A program made the translations under genes and the position numbers. A DNA stretch of 64,000 nt from Rubrivivax sp. GTDB taxonomy: Bacteria > Pseudomonadota > Gammaproteobacteria > Burkholderiales > Burkholderiaceae_C. The stretch spans positions 124,001 to 188,000 of the forward strand of contig JAURZM010000048.1 of the NCBI GenBank assembly GCA_030653385.1, given 5' to 3'. Of the stretch, positions 8,825 to 17,514 are shown piece after piece (positions within the stretch are counted from its first letter, which is position 1; every line of letters begins with the position of its first letter). A model generated the notes under the pieces. The model was not told where the DNA came from and ran no database searches. It saw only the letters and a list, made by a program, of their open reading frames with translations.

Positions 8825-10132
8825 CTACTTCGGACGTTGGTCCACCACACGCCGGGCCTTGCCCACCAGCGTGCGTTCGATGGCATTGGGCAGCCCGACG
8901 TCGACCTGCGTGCTGACGCCGATCAAGGTCTTGATGCGGTGCTGCAGTTCGCGCGCGATGGCCTGGCGGTCGGCGCTGGCGTGCTGCGGGGTCAATTCGC
9001 AGCGCACCGTCACTTCGTCCAGCAGTGTTTCGCGCGTCACCACCAGTTGGTACTGGCCCGACAACTGGCCCTGCTTCAGCACCAGCTCTTCGATCTGCGT
9101 GGGGAACAGGTTCACGCCACGGATGATCAGCATGTCGTCGCTGCGGCCCACGATCTTGCCCATGCGGCGCATGCTGCGTGCGGTGGCTGGCAGCAGCCGT
9201 GTCAGGTCACGGGTGCGGTAGCGCACGACGGGCAACGCCTGCTTGGTCAGCGTGGTGAACACCAGTTCACCTTCGCTGCCGTCGGGAAGCACGTCGCCGG
9301 TTTCGGGGTCGATGATCTCGGGGTAGAAATGGTCTTCCCAGATCACCGGGCCGTCCTTGCTTTCGATGCACTCGTTGGCCACGCCCGGGCCCATCACCTC
9401 GCTCAGGCCGTAGATGTCCACGGCGTCGATGTCGGCGCTGAGTTCGATGTCGCGCCGCATCGCTTCGGTCCAGGGTTCGGCGCCGAAGATGCCCACGCTG
9501 ACCGACATCGCGCGCGGGTCCTTCCCTTGGCGGCGGAACTCCTCGACGATGACCTGCATGTAGCTGGGCGTGACCATGATGATGTGCGGCTTGAAGTCCT
9601 CGATCAGCTGCACCTGTTTTTCGGTCTGCCCGCCGCCCATCGGAATGACCGTGCAGCCCAGGCGTTCGGCACCGTAGTGCGCACCCAGGCCGCCGGTGAA
9701 CAGGCCGTAGCCGTAGGCCACCTGCACGATGTCGCCGGCGCGGCCGCCGCTGGCGCGAATGCTGCGTGCCATCAGGTCGGCCCAGACGTCGATGTCGGCC
9801 TGGGTGTAGGCCACGACGGTGGGCTTGCCGGTGGTGCCACTGCTGGCGTGCAGGCGCACCACCTTTTCGCGCGGCACGGCGAACATGCCAAAGGGGTAGT
9901 GGTCGCGCAGGTCGGCCTTGCTGGTGAAGGGAAACTTCGCCAGGTCGGCCAGCGTCTGGCAGTCCGACGGGTGCACACCCTTGTCGTCGAAGACCCGGCG
10001 GTAGTGCGGCACCTGGTCGTAGGCGTGCTGCAAGGACCATCGCAGACGCTGCAGCTGCAGCGCCTGCAGTTCGTCGCGGCTGGCGGTTTCGATGGGCTCC
10101 AGGTCACCTGGCGCCGGGCTTTTCACGGGCAT
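8825..10132 (-). CDS. paaK: phenylacetate-CoA ligase
   Basis: Activates phenylacetate to phenylacetyl-CoA with ATP and CoA, the first step of the pathway and the source of the inducer for PaaR. The 435-residue protein is a member of the ANL adenylate-forming superfamily, with the ATP-binding loop LHASSGTTGKPTVVAYT near residue 95 and RTRDLTRLLP plus DDMLIIRGVNLFPTQIE toward the C-terminal lid domain, as in PaaK. ATG at 10132; 13 bases separate it from paaI. Confidence 0.97.
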   Translation of the reverse strand: MPVKSPAPGDLEPIETASRDELQALQLQRLRWSLQHAYDQVPHYRRVFDDKGVHPSDCQTLADLAKFPFTSKADLRDHYPFGMFAVPREKVVRLHASSGTTGKPTVVAYTQADIDVWADLMARSIRASGGRAGDIVQVAYGYGLFTGGLGAHYGAERLGCTVIPMGGGQTEKQVQLIEDFKPHIIMVTPSYMQVIVEEFRRQGKDPRAMSVSVGIFGAEPWTEAMRRDIELSADIDAVDIYGLSEVMGPGVANECIESKDGPVIWEDHFYPEIIDPETGDVLPDGSEGELVFTTLTKQALPVVRYRTRDLTRLLPATARSMRRMGKIVGRSDDMLIIRGVNLFPTQIEELVLKQGQLSGQYQLVVTRETLLDEVTVRCELTPQHASADRQAIARELQHRIKTLIGVSTQVDVGLPNAIERTLVGKARRVVDQRPK

Positions 10133-10145
10133 GCGGCGGTCTCCG

Positions 10146-10598
10146 TCATTTCGGTTTGCCCATCGGCAGGCCTTCGATCAGCGGCTTGCCCTTCATCGTG
10201 TACGACCGGCCGCGGAAGGCTGCCACCGCTTCGCCGCGCTGGTTGTGGACGTGGATGTCGTAAACACCGGTGCGGCCAGCCCTGCTGATTTCCTGGCCCG
10301 TGGCGGTCAACACATCGCCCAGCCGGGCGGCAGCCAGCAGATTGATGTCGAAGCCCGAGGCCACGGTGACTTCGTTGTAGCTGTTGCAGGCATAGGCAAA
10401 GGTGCTGTCGGCCAGCAGGGTGATGAAACCGCCGTGGCAGATGTCGTGGCCGTTGAGCATGTCTTCGCGCACGGCCATGCACATCTGCGCCTTGCCGGGG
10501 CCGATGGCCAGCAGCCGCATGCCCAGGCCTTTCGAGGCCCGGTCGTTCTGCCACATCGCGTCGCGTGCGGCTTCGGCCACTTGCTGGGGCGTGGCCAT
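10146..10598 (-). CDS. paaI: hydroxyphenylacetyl-CoA thioesterase PaaI
   Basis: Hotdog-fold thioesterase of 150 residues that is thought to free CoA from dead-end thioesters and protect the CoA pool. The active-site region NGHDICHGGFITLLADSTFA carries the conserved HGG and catalytic Asp of the PaaI family. It abuts the paaG stop directly (no gap), consistent with one transcript. Confidence 0.94.
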   Translation of the reverse strand: MATPQQVAEAARDAMWQNDRASKGLGMRLLAIGPGKAQMCMAVREDMLNGHDICHGGFITLLADSTFAYACNSYNEVTVASGFDINLLAAARLGDVLTATGQEISRAGRTGVYDIHVHNQRGEAVAAFRGRSYTMKGKPLIEGLPMGKPK

Positions 10599-11381
10599 TC
10601 AGCGGTCCTTGAACAACGGCGCTCGCTTGCCGAAAAATGCCGCCACGCCTTCAGCAAAGTCAGCGCCGCGGCCCAGTTCGCGTTGTGTGTCGGCCTCCTG
10701 CGTGATGGCGTCACTGAAGTCCATGGCCATGGCGCTGTCCAGCACGCGGCGGGTTTCTGCCAGCGCGCGGCTGGGCATCAGCGCCAGCTTGTCGGCCAGG
10801 GCGTTCACGGTGTCTGCCAAGGCTGCATCGTCGACACACTTCCAGATCAGCCCGATGCGTTCGGCCTCTTCGGCCGGCAGCTTGTCACCCGTCATCGCCA
10901 GGCCCAGCGCCCGGGCGCGGCCCACCAGGCGGGGCAGCAGCCAGGTGCCGCCGCAGTCGGGCACGAGGCCGATCTTGCTGAAGGCCTGGATGAAGCTGGC
11001 GCTGCGCGCCGCCACCACGAAGTCGCAGCACAGCGCCAGATTGGCGCCGGCACCGGCGGCCACGCCGTTGACGGCGGCAATCACCGGCACTGGCATCGTG
11101 CGCACACGTGTGGCCAGCGGTCGGTAAAACTTTTCGATGACCGCGCCCACGTCGACATTGCCCACCATCGCGGGGTCCATCAGGTCCTGCCCGGCACAAA
11201 AACCGCGGCCGGCACCGGTGATGACCACGGCGCGGATGGCACTGTCGTCAGCCGCCTGCTGCAGCGCGGGCAGCAATTCACCGTGCATCACGGCCGTGAA
11301 GCTGTTCAGCGAAGCCGGGCGGTTGAGCGTGAGCGTGCGCACGGCGCCGCGCGTGGCCACGAGAACAGTGGGTTCGGACAT
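10599..11381 (-). CDS. paaG: 1,2-epoxyphenylacetyl-CoA isomerase PaaG
   Basis: Crotonase-fold isomerase of 260 residues; it rearranges the ring epoxide to an oxepin, the step after PaaABCDE. Motifs include the oxyanion-hole segment TGAGRGFCAGQDL and PVIAAVNGVAAGAGANLAL. First gene of the operon, preceded by a palindromic operator. Later pathway genes (paaZ, paaF, paaH, paaJ) are not in this window, so ring opening and beta-oxidation must be encoded elsewhere. Confidence 0.95.
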   Translation of the reverse strand: MSEPTVLVATRGAVRTLTLNRPASLNSFTAVMHGELLPALQQAADDSAIRAVVITGAGRGFCAGQDLMDPAMVGNVDVGAVIEKFYRPLATRVRTMPVPVIAAVNGVAAGAGANLALCCDFVVAARSASFIQAFSKIGLVPDCGGTWLLPRLVGRARALGLAMTGDKLPAEEAERIGLIWKCVDDAALADTVNALADKLALMPSRALAETRRVLDSAMAMDFSDAITQEADTQRELGRGADFAEGVAAFFGKRAPLFKDR

Positions 11382-11416
11382 GGTGCAAGGGGTGCTGCGG
11401 GCTAAGCAGCAGTTAT

Positions 11417-11432
11417 TCGACCGATCGGTCGA
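11417..11432. promoter_or_regulatory. 16-bp palindrome, likely PaaR/TetR operator
   Basis: TCGACCGATCGGTCGA is a perfect 16-bp inverted repeat 36 bases upstream of the paaG start, in the divergent region between paaG and the dus gene. Its size, symmetry and CCGATCGG core are typical of TetR-family operators, and the operon ends with a TetR gene. The regulator-site pairing is inference. Confidence 0.65.
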
Positions 11433-11525
11433 TTAATTCTAGGCGCCGCTGCGGCGTCCGCGCAATTCAGGGAAAGCGCGCAGCAAAAGGCAAAATCGGT
11501 CGAAACGCCATCCGTCGCCGACCAC

Positions 11526-12491
11526 TTGACCCCCGCTGCTCCTCGCCTGATCTTGTTGGCACCCATGGAAGGTGTGCTCGACCACAGCCTGCGCGACGTG
11601 CTCACACGGGTGGGCGGAATCGACCGCTGCGTCTCGGAATTCATCCGCATCACCGACCAGCTGCTGCCTCGACGCGTCTACGCCCGCCTGATGCCCGAAC
11701 TGCTGAACGGCAGCCGCACACCTGCCGGCACGCCGGTGCGTGCGCAGCTGCTGGGTTCCGACCCCGGCTGCCTGGCGGACAACGCCGCTTTGCTGGCTTC
11801 GCTGAAGCCGGACGGCATCGACCTGAACTTCGGCTGCCCGGCCAAGATCGTCAACCGCCACCGCGGCGGCGCGGTGCTGCTGGACGAACCCGAGCTGGTG
11901 CACCGCATCGTGGCCGCCGTGCGGCGTGCGGTGCCGGCCCACGTGCCGGTGTCGGCCAAGATGCGCCTGGGCCACCGCGACGACAGCCGCATGGTCGACT
12001 GCGCCTTGGCCATTGCCAGCGCGGGTGCGTCGGAACTGGTGGTGCACGCACGCACCAAGCTGCAGGGCTACAAACCGCCAGCCTACTGGGACCGCATCGC
12101 GTTGATCCGGCAGGCGGTGGACCTGCCCGTGGTGGCCAATGGCGAGGTCTGGACCGTGGCCGATGCGCAGCGCTGCATGGCCGAGTCAGGCTGCGACGCG
12201 CTGATGCTGGGCCGTGGCCTGGTGTCCGACCCCGGCCTGGCGCTGGCGCTGCGTGGCCAGTCGACACCCGAATGGGCCGACCTGCTGCCGCTGCTGCAGC
12301 ACTACAGCCGGCTCATCGCGCCGCGTGTGGCGCCACGCCACCGCGGCGGCCGCATCAAGCAGTGGCTGAACATGCTGCGCCGACGCCATCCGCAGGCGCA
12401 GGAAGCCTACGACGCGGTTCGCACGCTGCATGGCGCCGACGAAATCGACCGCCAGCTGGCGGCACTGCAAACCGAGGCGGCGGCCGCATGA
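11526..12491 (+). CDS. dusC: tRNA-dihydrouridine(16) synthase DusC-type
   Basis: FMN enzyme that reduces uridine to dihydrouridine in tRNA D-loops. The 321-residue protein has the Dus N-terminus LAPMEGVLD, the catalytic cysteine Cys104 in LNFGCPAKIVNRHRGGA, and FMN-binding segments KMRLGHRDD, LVVHARTK and NGEVWT. The DusC-like RITDQLLP near residue 41 separates it from DusA and DusB. The start is TTG at 11526, since the first ATG lies inside the conserved APMEG motif. The stop overlaps the next gene. Confidence 0.9.
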   Translation: MTPAAPRLILLAPMEGVLDHSLRDVLTRVGGIDRCVSEFIRITDQLLPRRVYARLMPELLNGSRTPAGTPVRAQLLGSDPGCLADNAALLASLKPDGIDLNFGCPAKIVNRHRGGAVLLDEPELVHRIVAAVRRAVPAHVPVSAKMRLGHRDDSRMVDCALAIASAGASELVVHARTKLQGYKPPAYWDRIALIRQAVDLPVVANGEVWTVADAQRCMAESGCDALMLGRGLVSDPGLALALRGQSTPEWADLLPLLQHYSRLIAPRVAPRHRGGRIKQWLNMLRRRHPQAQEAYDAVRTLHGADEIDRQLAALQTEAAAA

Positions 12492-13693
12492 GCGCGTCCC
12501 AGCTCCGTGTGGCCCTGATCGGCGGCGGCATCGGCGGTGCCGCCGCCGCGCTTTTCCTGCGCCGCGCCGGCATCGATGCCGCGGTGTACGAACAGTCGCT
12601 GGAACTGCGCGAAACCGGCGCCGGCATCGTCGTGCCGCCGAACATGGTGCGGCTGCTGGACGAACTGGGTTTGCTGTCGGCCCTGCAGCGTGTGGCCGTG
12701 AAGCTGGAAGCCGCCTGGGAATTCCGGCGCTGGCAGGACGGCCGTGTGCTGTTTGTGCAGCCCATGGGCGAAGCCTGCATGCAGCTGTACCGCGCGCACT
12801 GTTACGTGGCCCACCGTGCCGACCTGCTGGCACTGATGCAGGCAGCCTTGCCTGCATCACAACTGCACCTGGACCACCGCTTGACCGCGCAGCGGCTGGC
12901 CGACGACACCGTCGAGCTCAGCTTCTCGCACCGCAGTGGCGGCAGCACCGGGGCCGTGGCCGACGCTGTCATTGGCGCCGACGGCATCCACTCGCTCATC
13001 CGCCAGCAAGTGGCACCCGACATCGACGCGCGCTTCTCGGGCCTCTGCGCCTTCCGCTGCCTGGTGCCGGCTGAAAGGGCGCCTGCCCTGGCGCTGCGGC
13101 CGGTGCAGTCGCTGTGGCTGGGTCCGGGGCGGCATCTGGTGCACTACCCCATTTCGTCGGGACGCCTGGTCAACATCGTGGCCATCGTGCCTGCGGGCGA
13201 CTGGCGCACCGAAAACTGGACCGCCGAAGGCCGTGTCAGCGACATGCAGCAGGCTTTCGAAGGCTGGCACCCCGACGTGCAGCAACTGCTGGCCGCCGCC
13301 ACCGACACCCGCCGCTGGGCCTTGTACGACCGCACGCCGCTGTCGCGCTGGACCGAAGGCCGCCTGAGCCTGCTGGGCGACGCGGCGCATGCGATGCTGC
13401 CGTTTTTTGCGCAAGGCGCGGCGCAAGCCGTCGAAGACGCCGCCGTGCTGGCCGACTGCCTGGCCGGTGTGTTGCGCCAAGACGTGCCCGCTGCGTTGCA
13501 ACGTTATGAAAACCGCCGCCGCCCACGTGCCAGTGAAGTGCAGCTGATGAGCCGCGGCCGCGAGATCCGCAACCACCTGCCCGATGGCCCGGAGCAACAA
13601 GCCCGCGACGACGCTTTTGCGCAAGGCGACCCGCTGCGCCAGAGCGCCTGGCTCTATGGCCACGACGTGCGCGCCGACGTGGCGGCAGACTGA
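12488..13693 (+). CDS. FAD-dependent aromatic monooxygenase (salicylate hydroxylase-like)
   Basis: Class A flavoprotein hydroxylase of 401 residues that would hydroxylate an aromatic acid with NAD(P)H and O2. Seen: the dinucleotide-binding GGGIGGAAAALFLRRAG at the N-terminus, the DG motif VIGADGIHSLIR, and the second FAD motif LLGDAAHAMLPFFAQGAAQA. Overall it resembles salicylate 1-hydroxylase and 6-hydroxynicotinate 3-monooxygenase; the substrate cannot be told from sequence. The ATG overlaps the dus stop (ATGA), so the two are cotranscribed despite unrelated jobs. Confidence 0.87.
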   Translation: MSASQLRVALIGGGIGGAAAALFLRRAGIDAAVYEQSLELRETGAGIVVPPNMVRLLDELGLLSALQRVAVKLEAAWEFRRWQDGRVLFVQPMGEACMQLYRAHCYVAHRADLLALMQAALPASQLHLDHRLTAQRLADDTVELSFSHRSGGSTGAVADAVIGADGIHSLIRQQVAPDIDARFSGLCAFRCLVPAERAPALALRPVQSLWLGPGRHLVHYPISSGRLVNIVAIVPAGDWRTENWTAEGRVSDMQQAFEGWHPDVQQLLAAATDTRRWALYDRTPLSRWTEGRLSLLGDAAHAMLPFFAQGAAQAVEDAAVLADCLAGVLRQDVPAALQRYENRRRPRASEVQLMSRGREIRNHLPDGPEQQARDDAFAQGDPLRQSAWLYGHDVRADVAAD

Positions 13694-13741
13694 AACCGGG
13701 CTGCTTTCACCCCGTTTGCGCCTCTGGCACGTACAAGCCCG

Positions 13742-14395
13742 GTGACTCAAGCTGCCGAGATGCGACCCGCCGACCCTGCCCTGCCCGCCGAGCCCAGCGA
13801 CGACACGCTGATGCGCCGCTTCGCTGCGGGCGACGCAGCCGCCTTCGAGCAGCTCTACCAGCGCCACCAGGCGGCGCTGTACCGCTTCGTTCGCCGCCTG
13901 CTGGGCCGCGCCGCCGCCACGCAAGCCGACGAGGTGTTCCAGGACACCTGGCTGCGGGCCATCCAGGCCCGCCACAGCTGGCAGCCGCAGGGCGCGGCCT
14001 GGCGCACCTGGCTTTTCACGCTGGCGCACCACCGCGCGGTGGACTGCCTGCGCAAGCAAGGCCGTGAAATCAGCCTGGGCGGCGACGATGAATCGCCGCC
14101 CTGGGAACCGGCCGGCTCCGCCGCCGCGTGGTCGGACTGGCCGGCGGCCACGGCGGACGCCGAAGACGCTGTCTTCTGGCGCGCCGCCGGTCAGCGTCTG
14201 CTGGACTGCCTGGAAGGCTTGCCGCTGCCGCAGAAGACGGTTTTCCTGCTGCACCACGAAGACGGCCTGGCGGTGGAAGAACTGGCGCGTGCACTCGAAG
14301 TGGGTTTCGAAACTGCCAAGACACGTCTGCGTTATGCCATGAGCAAACTGCGCAATTGCATGGGTGCCTACCTGCCGCAGAAGGTGAGCGGATGA
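13742..14395 (+). CDS. ECF-type RNA polymerase sigma factor
   Basis: Extracytoplasmic-function sigma factor of 217 residues. Region 2 runs from FEQLYQRHQAALYRFV to ADEVFQDTWLRAI, with WLFTLAHHRAVDCLRK, and region 4 is ALEVGFETAKTRLRYAMSKL, its DNA-reading helix-turn-helix. GTG at 13742 or the in-frame ATG at 13760 can serve as start. The next gene overlaps its stop and encodes a membrane protein, the usual arrangement for a sigma/anti-sigma pair. Confidence 0.92.
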   Translation: MTQAAEMRPADPALPAEPSDDTLMRRFAAGDAAAFEQLYQRHQAALYRFVRRLLGRAAATQADEVFQDTWLRAIQARHSWQPQGAAWRTWLFTLAHHRAVDCLRKQGREISLGGDDESPPWEPAGSAAAWSDWPAATADAEDAVFWRAAGQRLLDCLEGLPLPQKTVFLLHHEDGLAVEELARALEVGFETAKTRLRYAMSKLRNCMGAYLPQKVSG

Positions 14396-15387
14396 ACCCG
14401 ACTCCGCCCGACAAACACCTGCAAAAGGCGCTGCGCCATGCGCCCGACGCCGAGTTGGCCGCGCCGCCCGAACTGAGCGCGCAGATTCTGGCGGCGGCGC
14501 ACCGCAGCGCTGGCGAAGCGCCCCGAGGTGCGCCGCCACCGCAGTCAACCTGGGCGCGGTGGAAGTTGCGTCTGTGGACCGCACCTGGTGCGTCGGCGGC
14601 CTTTGCCACCGTGCTGATGGCCGGGTTCTTCGGCCTGCTGTGGCGCGGCGAAGTGCCCGGGCCCGGCACCGACGAGCCTGTGGTGCGCGAGGTGGCCACG
14701 CCGGCACCGCAAGTCAAGCCTGCCGCGCCAGCCGCTGCACCAGCGCCCGCACCAACCCGTGCTGCAGCGGACATGCCGAGCCCCGCGGTGCCGGCTTCGG
14801 TGCCGCGGGCCAAGCCGGAAGCCGCCAAGGGTCTGGCGCAGCGCATGCGCGCACAGCAGGACACGCAACAGGACTTGTTGCAAGACCAGCAGCGGCAGCA
14901 AGAAGTCGCGGCGGCGGTGGCGGCACCACCATCTGCAACCGCCGAAGCGGCCGCCGACCGCGCGCAGCAGGCACGGCTGGCCGCCGGCGCGCAGCGTGCC
15001 GAAAGCACGGCCGCCGCCCCGGCCCGCGCCCTGCCGGTGCCGCTGCGCATGGCGCCCGCCAGCCCGGCAGATGCCAAGGCAGCGGCCGGGCCGATGGTGC
15101 GCGAAGACGACGTGTGGATCTGGCAGACCCCGGGCCCCATGCGCAACCCCGAGGGTGGCTGGGTGCAGGCCTTGGTGGCGGCGGCCGAGGGCCAGTGGAC
15201 AGCGGAGGCCAACCCGACCCCGGCAGCGGGCGCACCGGCCTTCAGCGGCTGGCGCGCCGGTGCGGCGCTGGGCCGCGTGTGGCTGGAGCCCGAGTCGGTG
15301 CTGTGGTGCCCGGTGGAAGCCAGCTGCCAGCGTGCGCCGCTGCAGGCAGCATTTGTGCGCAACTGGCTGGCGGCGCTGGCTCGATGA
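14392..15387 (+). CDS. putative anti-sigma factor, single-pass membrane protein
   Basis: A 331-residue protein with a short N-terminal cytoplasmic part (about 65 residues), one membrane segment near residues 68-84, and an Ala/Pro/Gln-rich region followed by a C-terminal domain with several Trp residues (WIWQTPGPMRNP, GGWVQALV). The ATG overlaps the sigma-factor stop (ATGA at 14392-14395). Topology and coupling suggest it binds and holds the sigma factor (inference); no zinc-binding HxxxCxxC motif is seen, so it is not a ZAS-type anti-sigma factor. Confidence 0.7.
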   Translation: MNPTPPDKHLQKALRHAPDAELAAPPELSAQILAAAHRSAGEAPRGAPPPQSTWARWKLRLWTAPGASAAFATVLMAGFFGLLWRGEVPGPGTDEPVVREVATPAPQVKPAAPAAAPAPAPTRAAADMPSPAVPASVPRAKPEAAKGLAQRMRAQQDTQQDLLQDQQRQQEVAAAVAAPPSATAEAAADRAQQARLAAGAQRAESTAAAPARALPVPLRMAPASPADAKAAAGPMVREDDVWIWQTPGPMRNPEGGWVQALVAAAEGQWTAEANPTPAAGAPAFSGWRAGAALGRVWLEPESVLWCPVEASCQRAPLQAAFVRNWLAALAR

Positions 15388-15390
15388 ACA

Positions 15391-15412
15391 GGCGCGCTGA
15401 ATGGCGCGCGCC
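15391..15412. terminator. GC-rich hairpin after the sigma/anti-sigma pair
   Basis: GGCGCGC (15391-15397) pairs with GCGCGCC (15406-15412) across an 8-base loop, starting 3 bases after the anti-sigma stop. No T-tract follows, so intrinsic termination is doubtful. The remaining 154 bases to the convergent aminopeptidase gene show nothing else. Confidence 0.35.
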
Positions 15413-15566
15413 GGGGGGTGTCAAGACGTCAGGCGACGGGCACGGGTTCCGAAGCTCCGCCCATTCTTGCGGTCGGTTTTCGCCTGAGGTGTCTTACTGT
15501 GCCACGCGCTCGTGACGGCAATGTGGCAAACAGCGGCGTTTTGCAGCCCCAGTTTGCCGCGCCAGT

Positions 15567-16955
15567 TCAGGCCTTGAAACGCTGCTGCAGATACGCCAGC
15601 AAGGTGCGCAACGTCTGGGCCTCACCGCCTGCCGGCCGCCCCGGGCGGTGGCCTTCGTTCCAGGCAAACAGGTCGATGTGCAACCAGTCCTGCTGCGCGG
15701 GCACGAAGTCTTCCAGGAACAGCGCCGCGCTGATCGCGCCACCCAGCGCACCGCGCCCGGTGTTGACGATGTCGGCGATGTCGCTTTCGATGCCACCGTG
15801 GTACGGCGCCCACAGCGGCATGTGCCACAGCGGGTCTTGCACCTGCATGCCCAGGTCGACGATGTCGCGCGCCTGGCCGATGTCGCGGCAGAACAGCGCC
15901 GGCAGTTGCGCGCCCAGCGCCACCCGCGCCGCGCCAGTCAAAGTGGCCAGGTCGATCATCAGCTCGGGCTTGCCTTCGGCGCCGTAGGCCAGCACATCGC
16001 ACAAGATCACACGGCCTTCGGCGTCGGTGTTGCCGATCTCGATGTGCAGGCCCTGGCGCGTCTTGAACACATCGCCTGGCCGGAAGGCGTTTGCCGAGAT
16101 GGCGTTTTCCACCGCCGGAATCAGCAGCTGCAGGCGCAGCGGCAGCTTCAGCGCCATGATCATCTGCGCCAGGCCCAGCGCATTGGCCGCGCCGCCCATG
16201 TCCTTTTTCATCAGGCGCATGCCGTCGGCCGACTTGATGTCCAGGCCGCCACTGTCGAAACACACGCCCTTGCCCACCAGCGTGATGCGCGGGTGCTTGG
16301 GCTGGCCCCAGTTCAGCTCGATCAGGCGCGGCGCCCGGCCTGAAGCGGCATCGGCCGCACGGCCCACGGCGTGGATGGCCGGGAAGTTGGCCTTCAGCAG
16401 CGCGTCACCCACGGTCTGCTTGAAGGTGGCGCCGTGTTGTTTGGCCACCAGGCGCACGGCTTCAGCCAGGGCCGCCGGGCTCATGTGCTCGGCAGGTGTG
16501 TTGATCAGGTCGCGTGTGCTGGCAATGGCCGCTGCCAGGATCAATCCACGTTGGGCGGCATCGCTGTCGGGCAGGCTCAGTTCGGCCGACTCGCGGCGGG
16601 CGGGTTTGTACAGGTCGAAGGTGTAGCTGCCCAGTTCCCACGACTGCGCGGCGGCTGCCGCATCCAGCGCCAGCCCACCTTCGGCCAGGTGGTAGTGGCC
16701 GGCCGGCAGTGCCTTGGGCAACAGGGCCACGGCCCAGGGATCGGCTGCGCTGCGCACACCGGCCCAGACGGCCCCGATGCTGCCGTCGGCAGCCGGCAGC
16801 AGCGCGTGGGTGTCGGGCGCGCCGGCAAAGCCGAGGGCTTTCATCCAGCGTTGTGCGCTGCCGTCCAGCGTCGCGGCCTGCTTGGCGAAGCCGGCGCGGT
16901 CGACGGCATGGATGGGGATGCTGTTCTTGCGGGGCTTGCCCAGTCGCACGGTCAT
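15567..16955 (-). CDS. M17 leucyl aminopeptidase family protein
   Basis: Cytosolic dizinc aminopeptidase that removes N-terminal residues from peptides. The 462-residue protein has the M17 signatures VGKGVCFDSGGLDIKSADGM (metal ligands) and the hallmark NTDAEGRVIL, plus DLATLTGAARVALG. It is shorter than E. coli PepA (503 residues) and closer in size to the PepB-like cytosol aminopeptidases. ATG at 16955; transcribed divergently from the following small gene. Confidence 0.92.
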   Translation of the reverse strand: MTVRLGKPRKNSIPIHAVDRAGFAKQAATLDGSAQRWMKALGFAGAPDTHALLPAADGSIGAVWAGVRSAADPWAVALLPKALPAGHYHLAEGGLALDAAAAAQSWELGSYTFDLYKPARRESAELSLPDSDAAQRGLILAAAIASTRDLINTPAEHMSPAALAEAVRLVAKQHGATFKQTVGDALLKANFPAIHAVGRAADAASGRAPRLIELNWGQPKHPRITLVGKGVCFDSGGLDIKSADGMRLMKKDMGGAANALGLAQMIMALKLPLRLQLLIPAVENAISANAFRPGDVFKTRQGLHIEIGNTDAEGRVILCDVLAYGAEGKPELMIDLATLTGAARVALGAQLPALFCRDIGQARDIVDLGMQVQDPLWHMPLWAPYHGGIESDIADIVNTGRGALGGAISAALFLEDFVPAQQDWLHIDLFAWNEGHRPGRPAGGEAQTLRTLLAYLQQRFKA

Positions 16956-17132
16956 CTTGTCTTGTCGCTTTCAGGAGGTGGGTCGGGGATCACGGCGCAA
17001 ACCTCGGTTCCGCCGGTCAGACGCTATTGTCGATTCACGAAGCCGGGCTGCAGTTTGTCGCAGCTGGCTGGGCGAAGGGTGGCGCGGATCGCAAGATGCC
17101 GGCATTCCAGCGCACCACTCACAGGACCCGCC

Positions 17133-17507
17133 ATGAACCCCTTTTCGTTTGTCACCCAACCCGTCAAGCACGTGGCCGACGCAGTGATCATGCCGTTCAA
17201 GGCCCTGTTCGTGGTGGGCCTCACCGGCCTGATCAATGCCATGACCTACCAGGGTGTGTGGTGGTTCAAGTGGGTGGCGCTGGGCATGGGCATCGCGGTG
17301 CTGGTGTCGTTTGCACGCGCCGCCAAGACGCTCGTCCTGCTGGCCCTGGTGGCCTGGGTCGGCATGAAGATCTACCAGCGCTACGGCCAGGCCGCGCGCC
17401 AGTCCTTCGACGACTGGGTCGCCAAGACCCAGCCCCAGGCGGCTCAGGTGCTGCAGGCCCTTCGCACACCCCGTGCCGAGACGGGCCCGGGCACGGCCAG
17501 CAGCTGA
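17133..17507 (+). CDS. small membrane protein of unknown function
   Basis: A 124-residue protein with hydrophobic segments near residues 24-38 and 45-80 (VALGMGIAVLVSFA; TLVLLALVAWVGMKIYQRYG) and a polar, Ala/Gln-rich C-terminal tail. An AGGA ribosome site lies 8 bases before the ATG. No family recognised. It ends 7 bases before the convergent SapC-family gene. Confidence 0.7.
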   Translation: MNPFSFVTQPVKHVADAVIMPFKALFVVGLTGLINAMTYQGVWWFKWVALGMGIAVLVSFARAAKTLVLLALVAWVGMKIYQRYGQAARQSFDDWVAKTQPQAAQVLQALRTPRAETGPGTASS

Positions 17508-17514
17508 ACGGGCG

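Noticed and set aside
12857..14707. 616-codon minus-strand frame across the monooxygenase and sigma-factor genes
   Set aside because: Shadow frame with no recognisable domain; the plus strand carries FAD and sigma-factor motifs.
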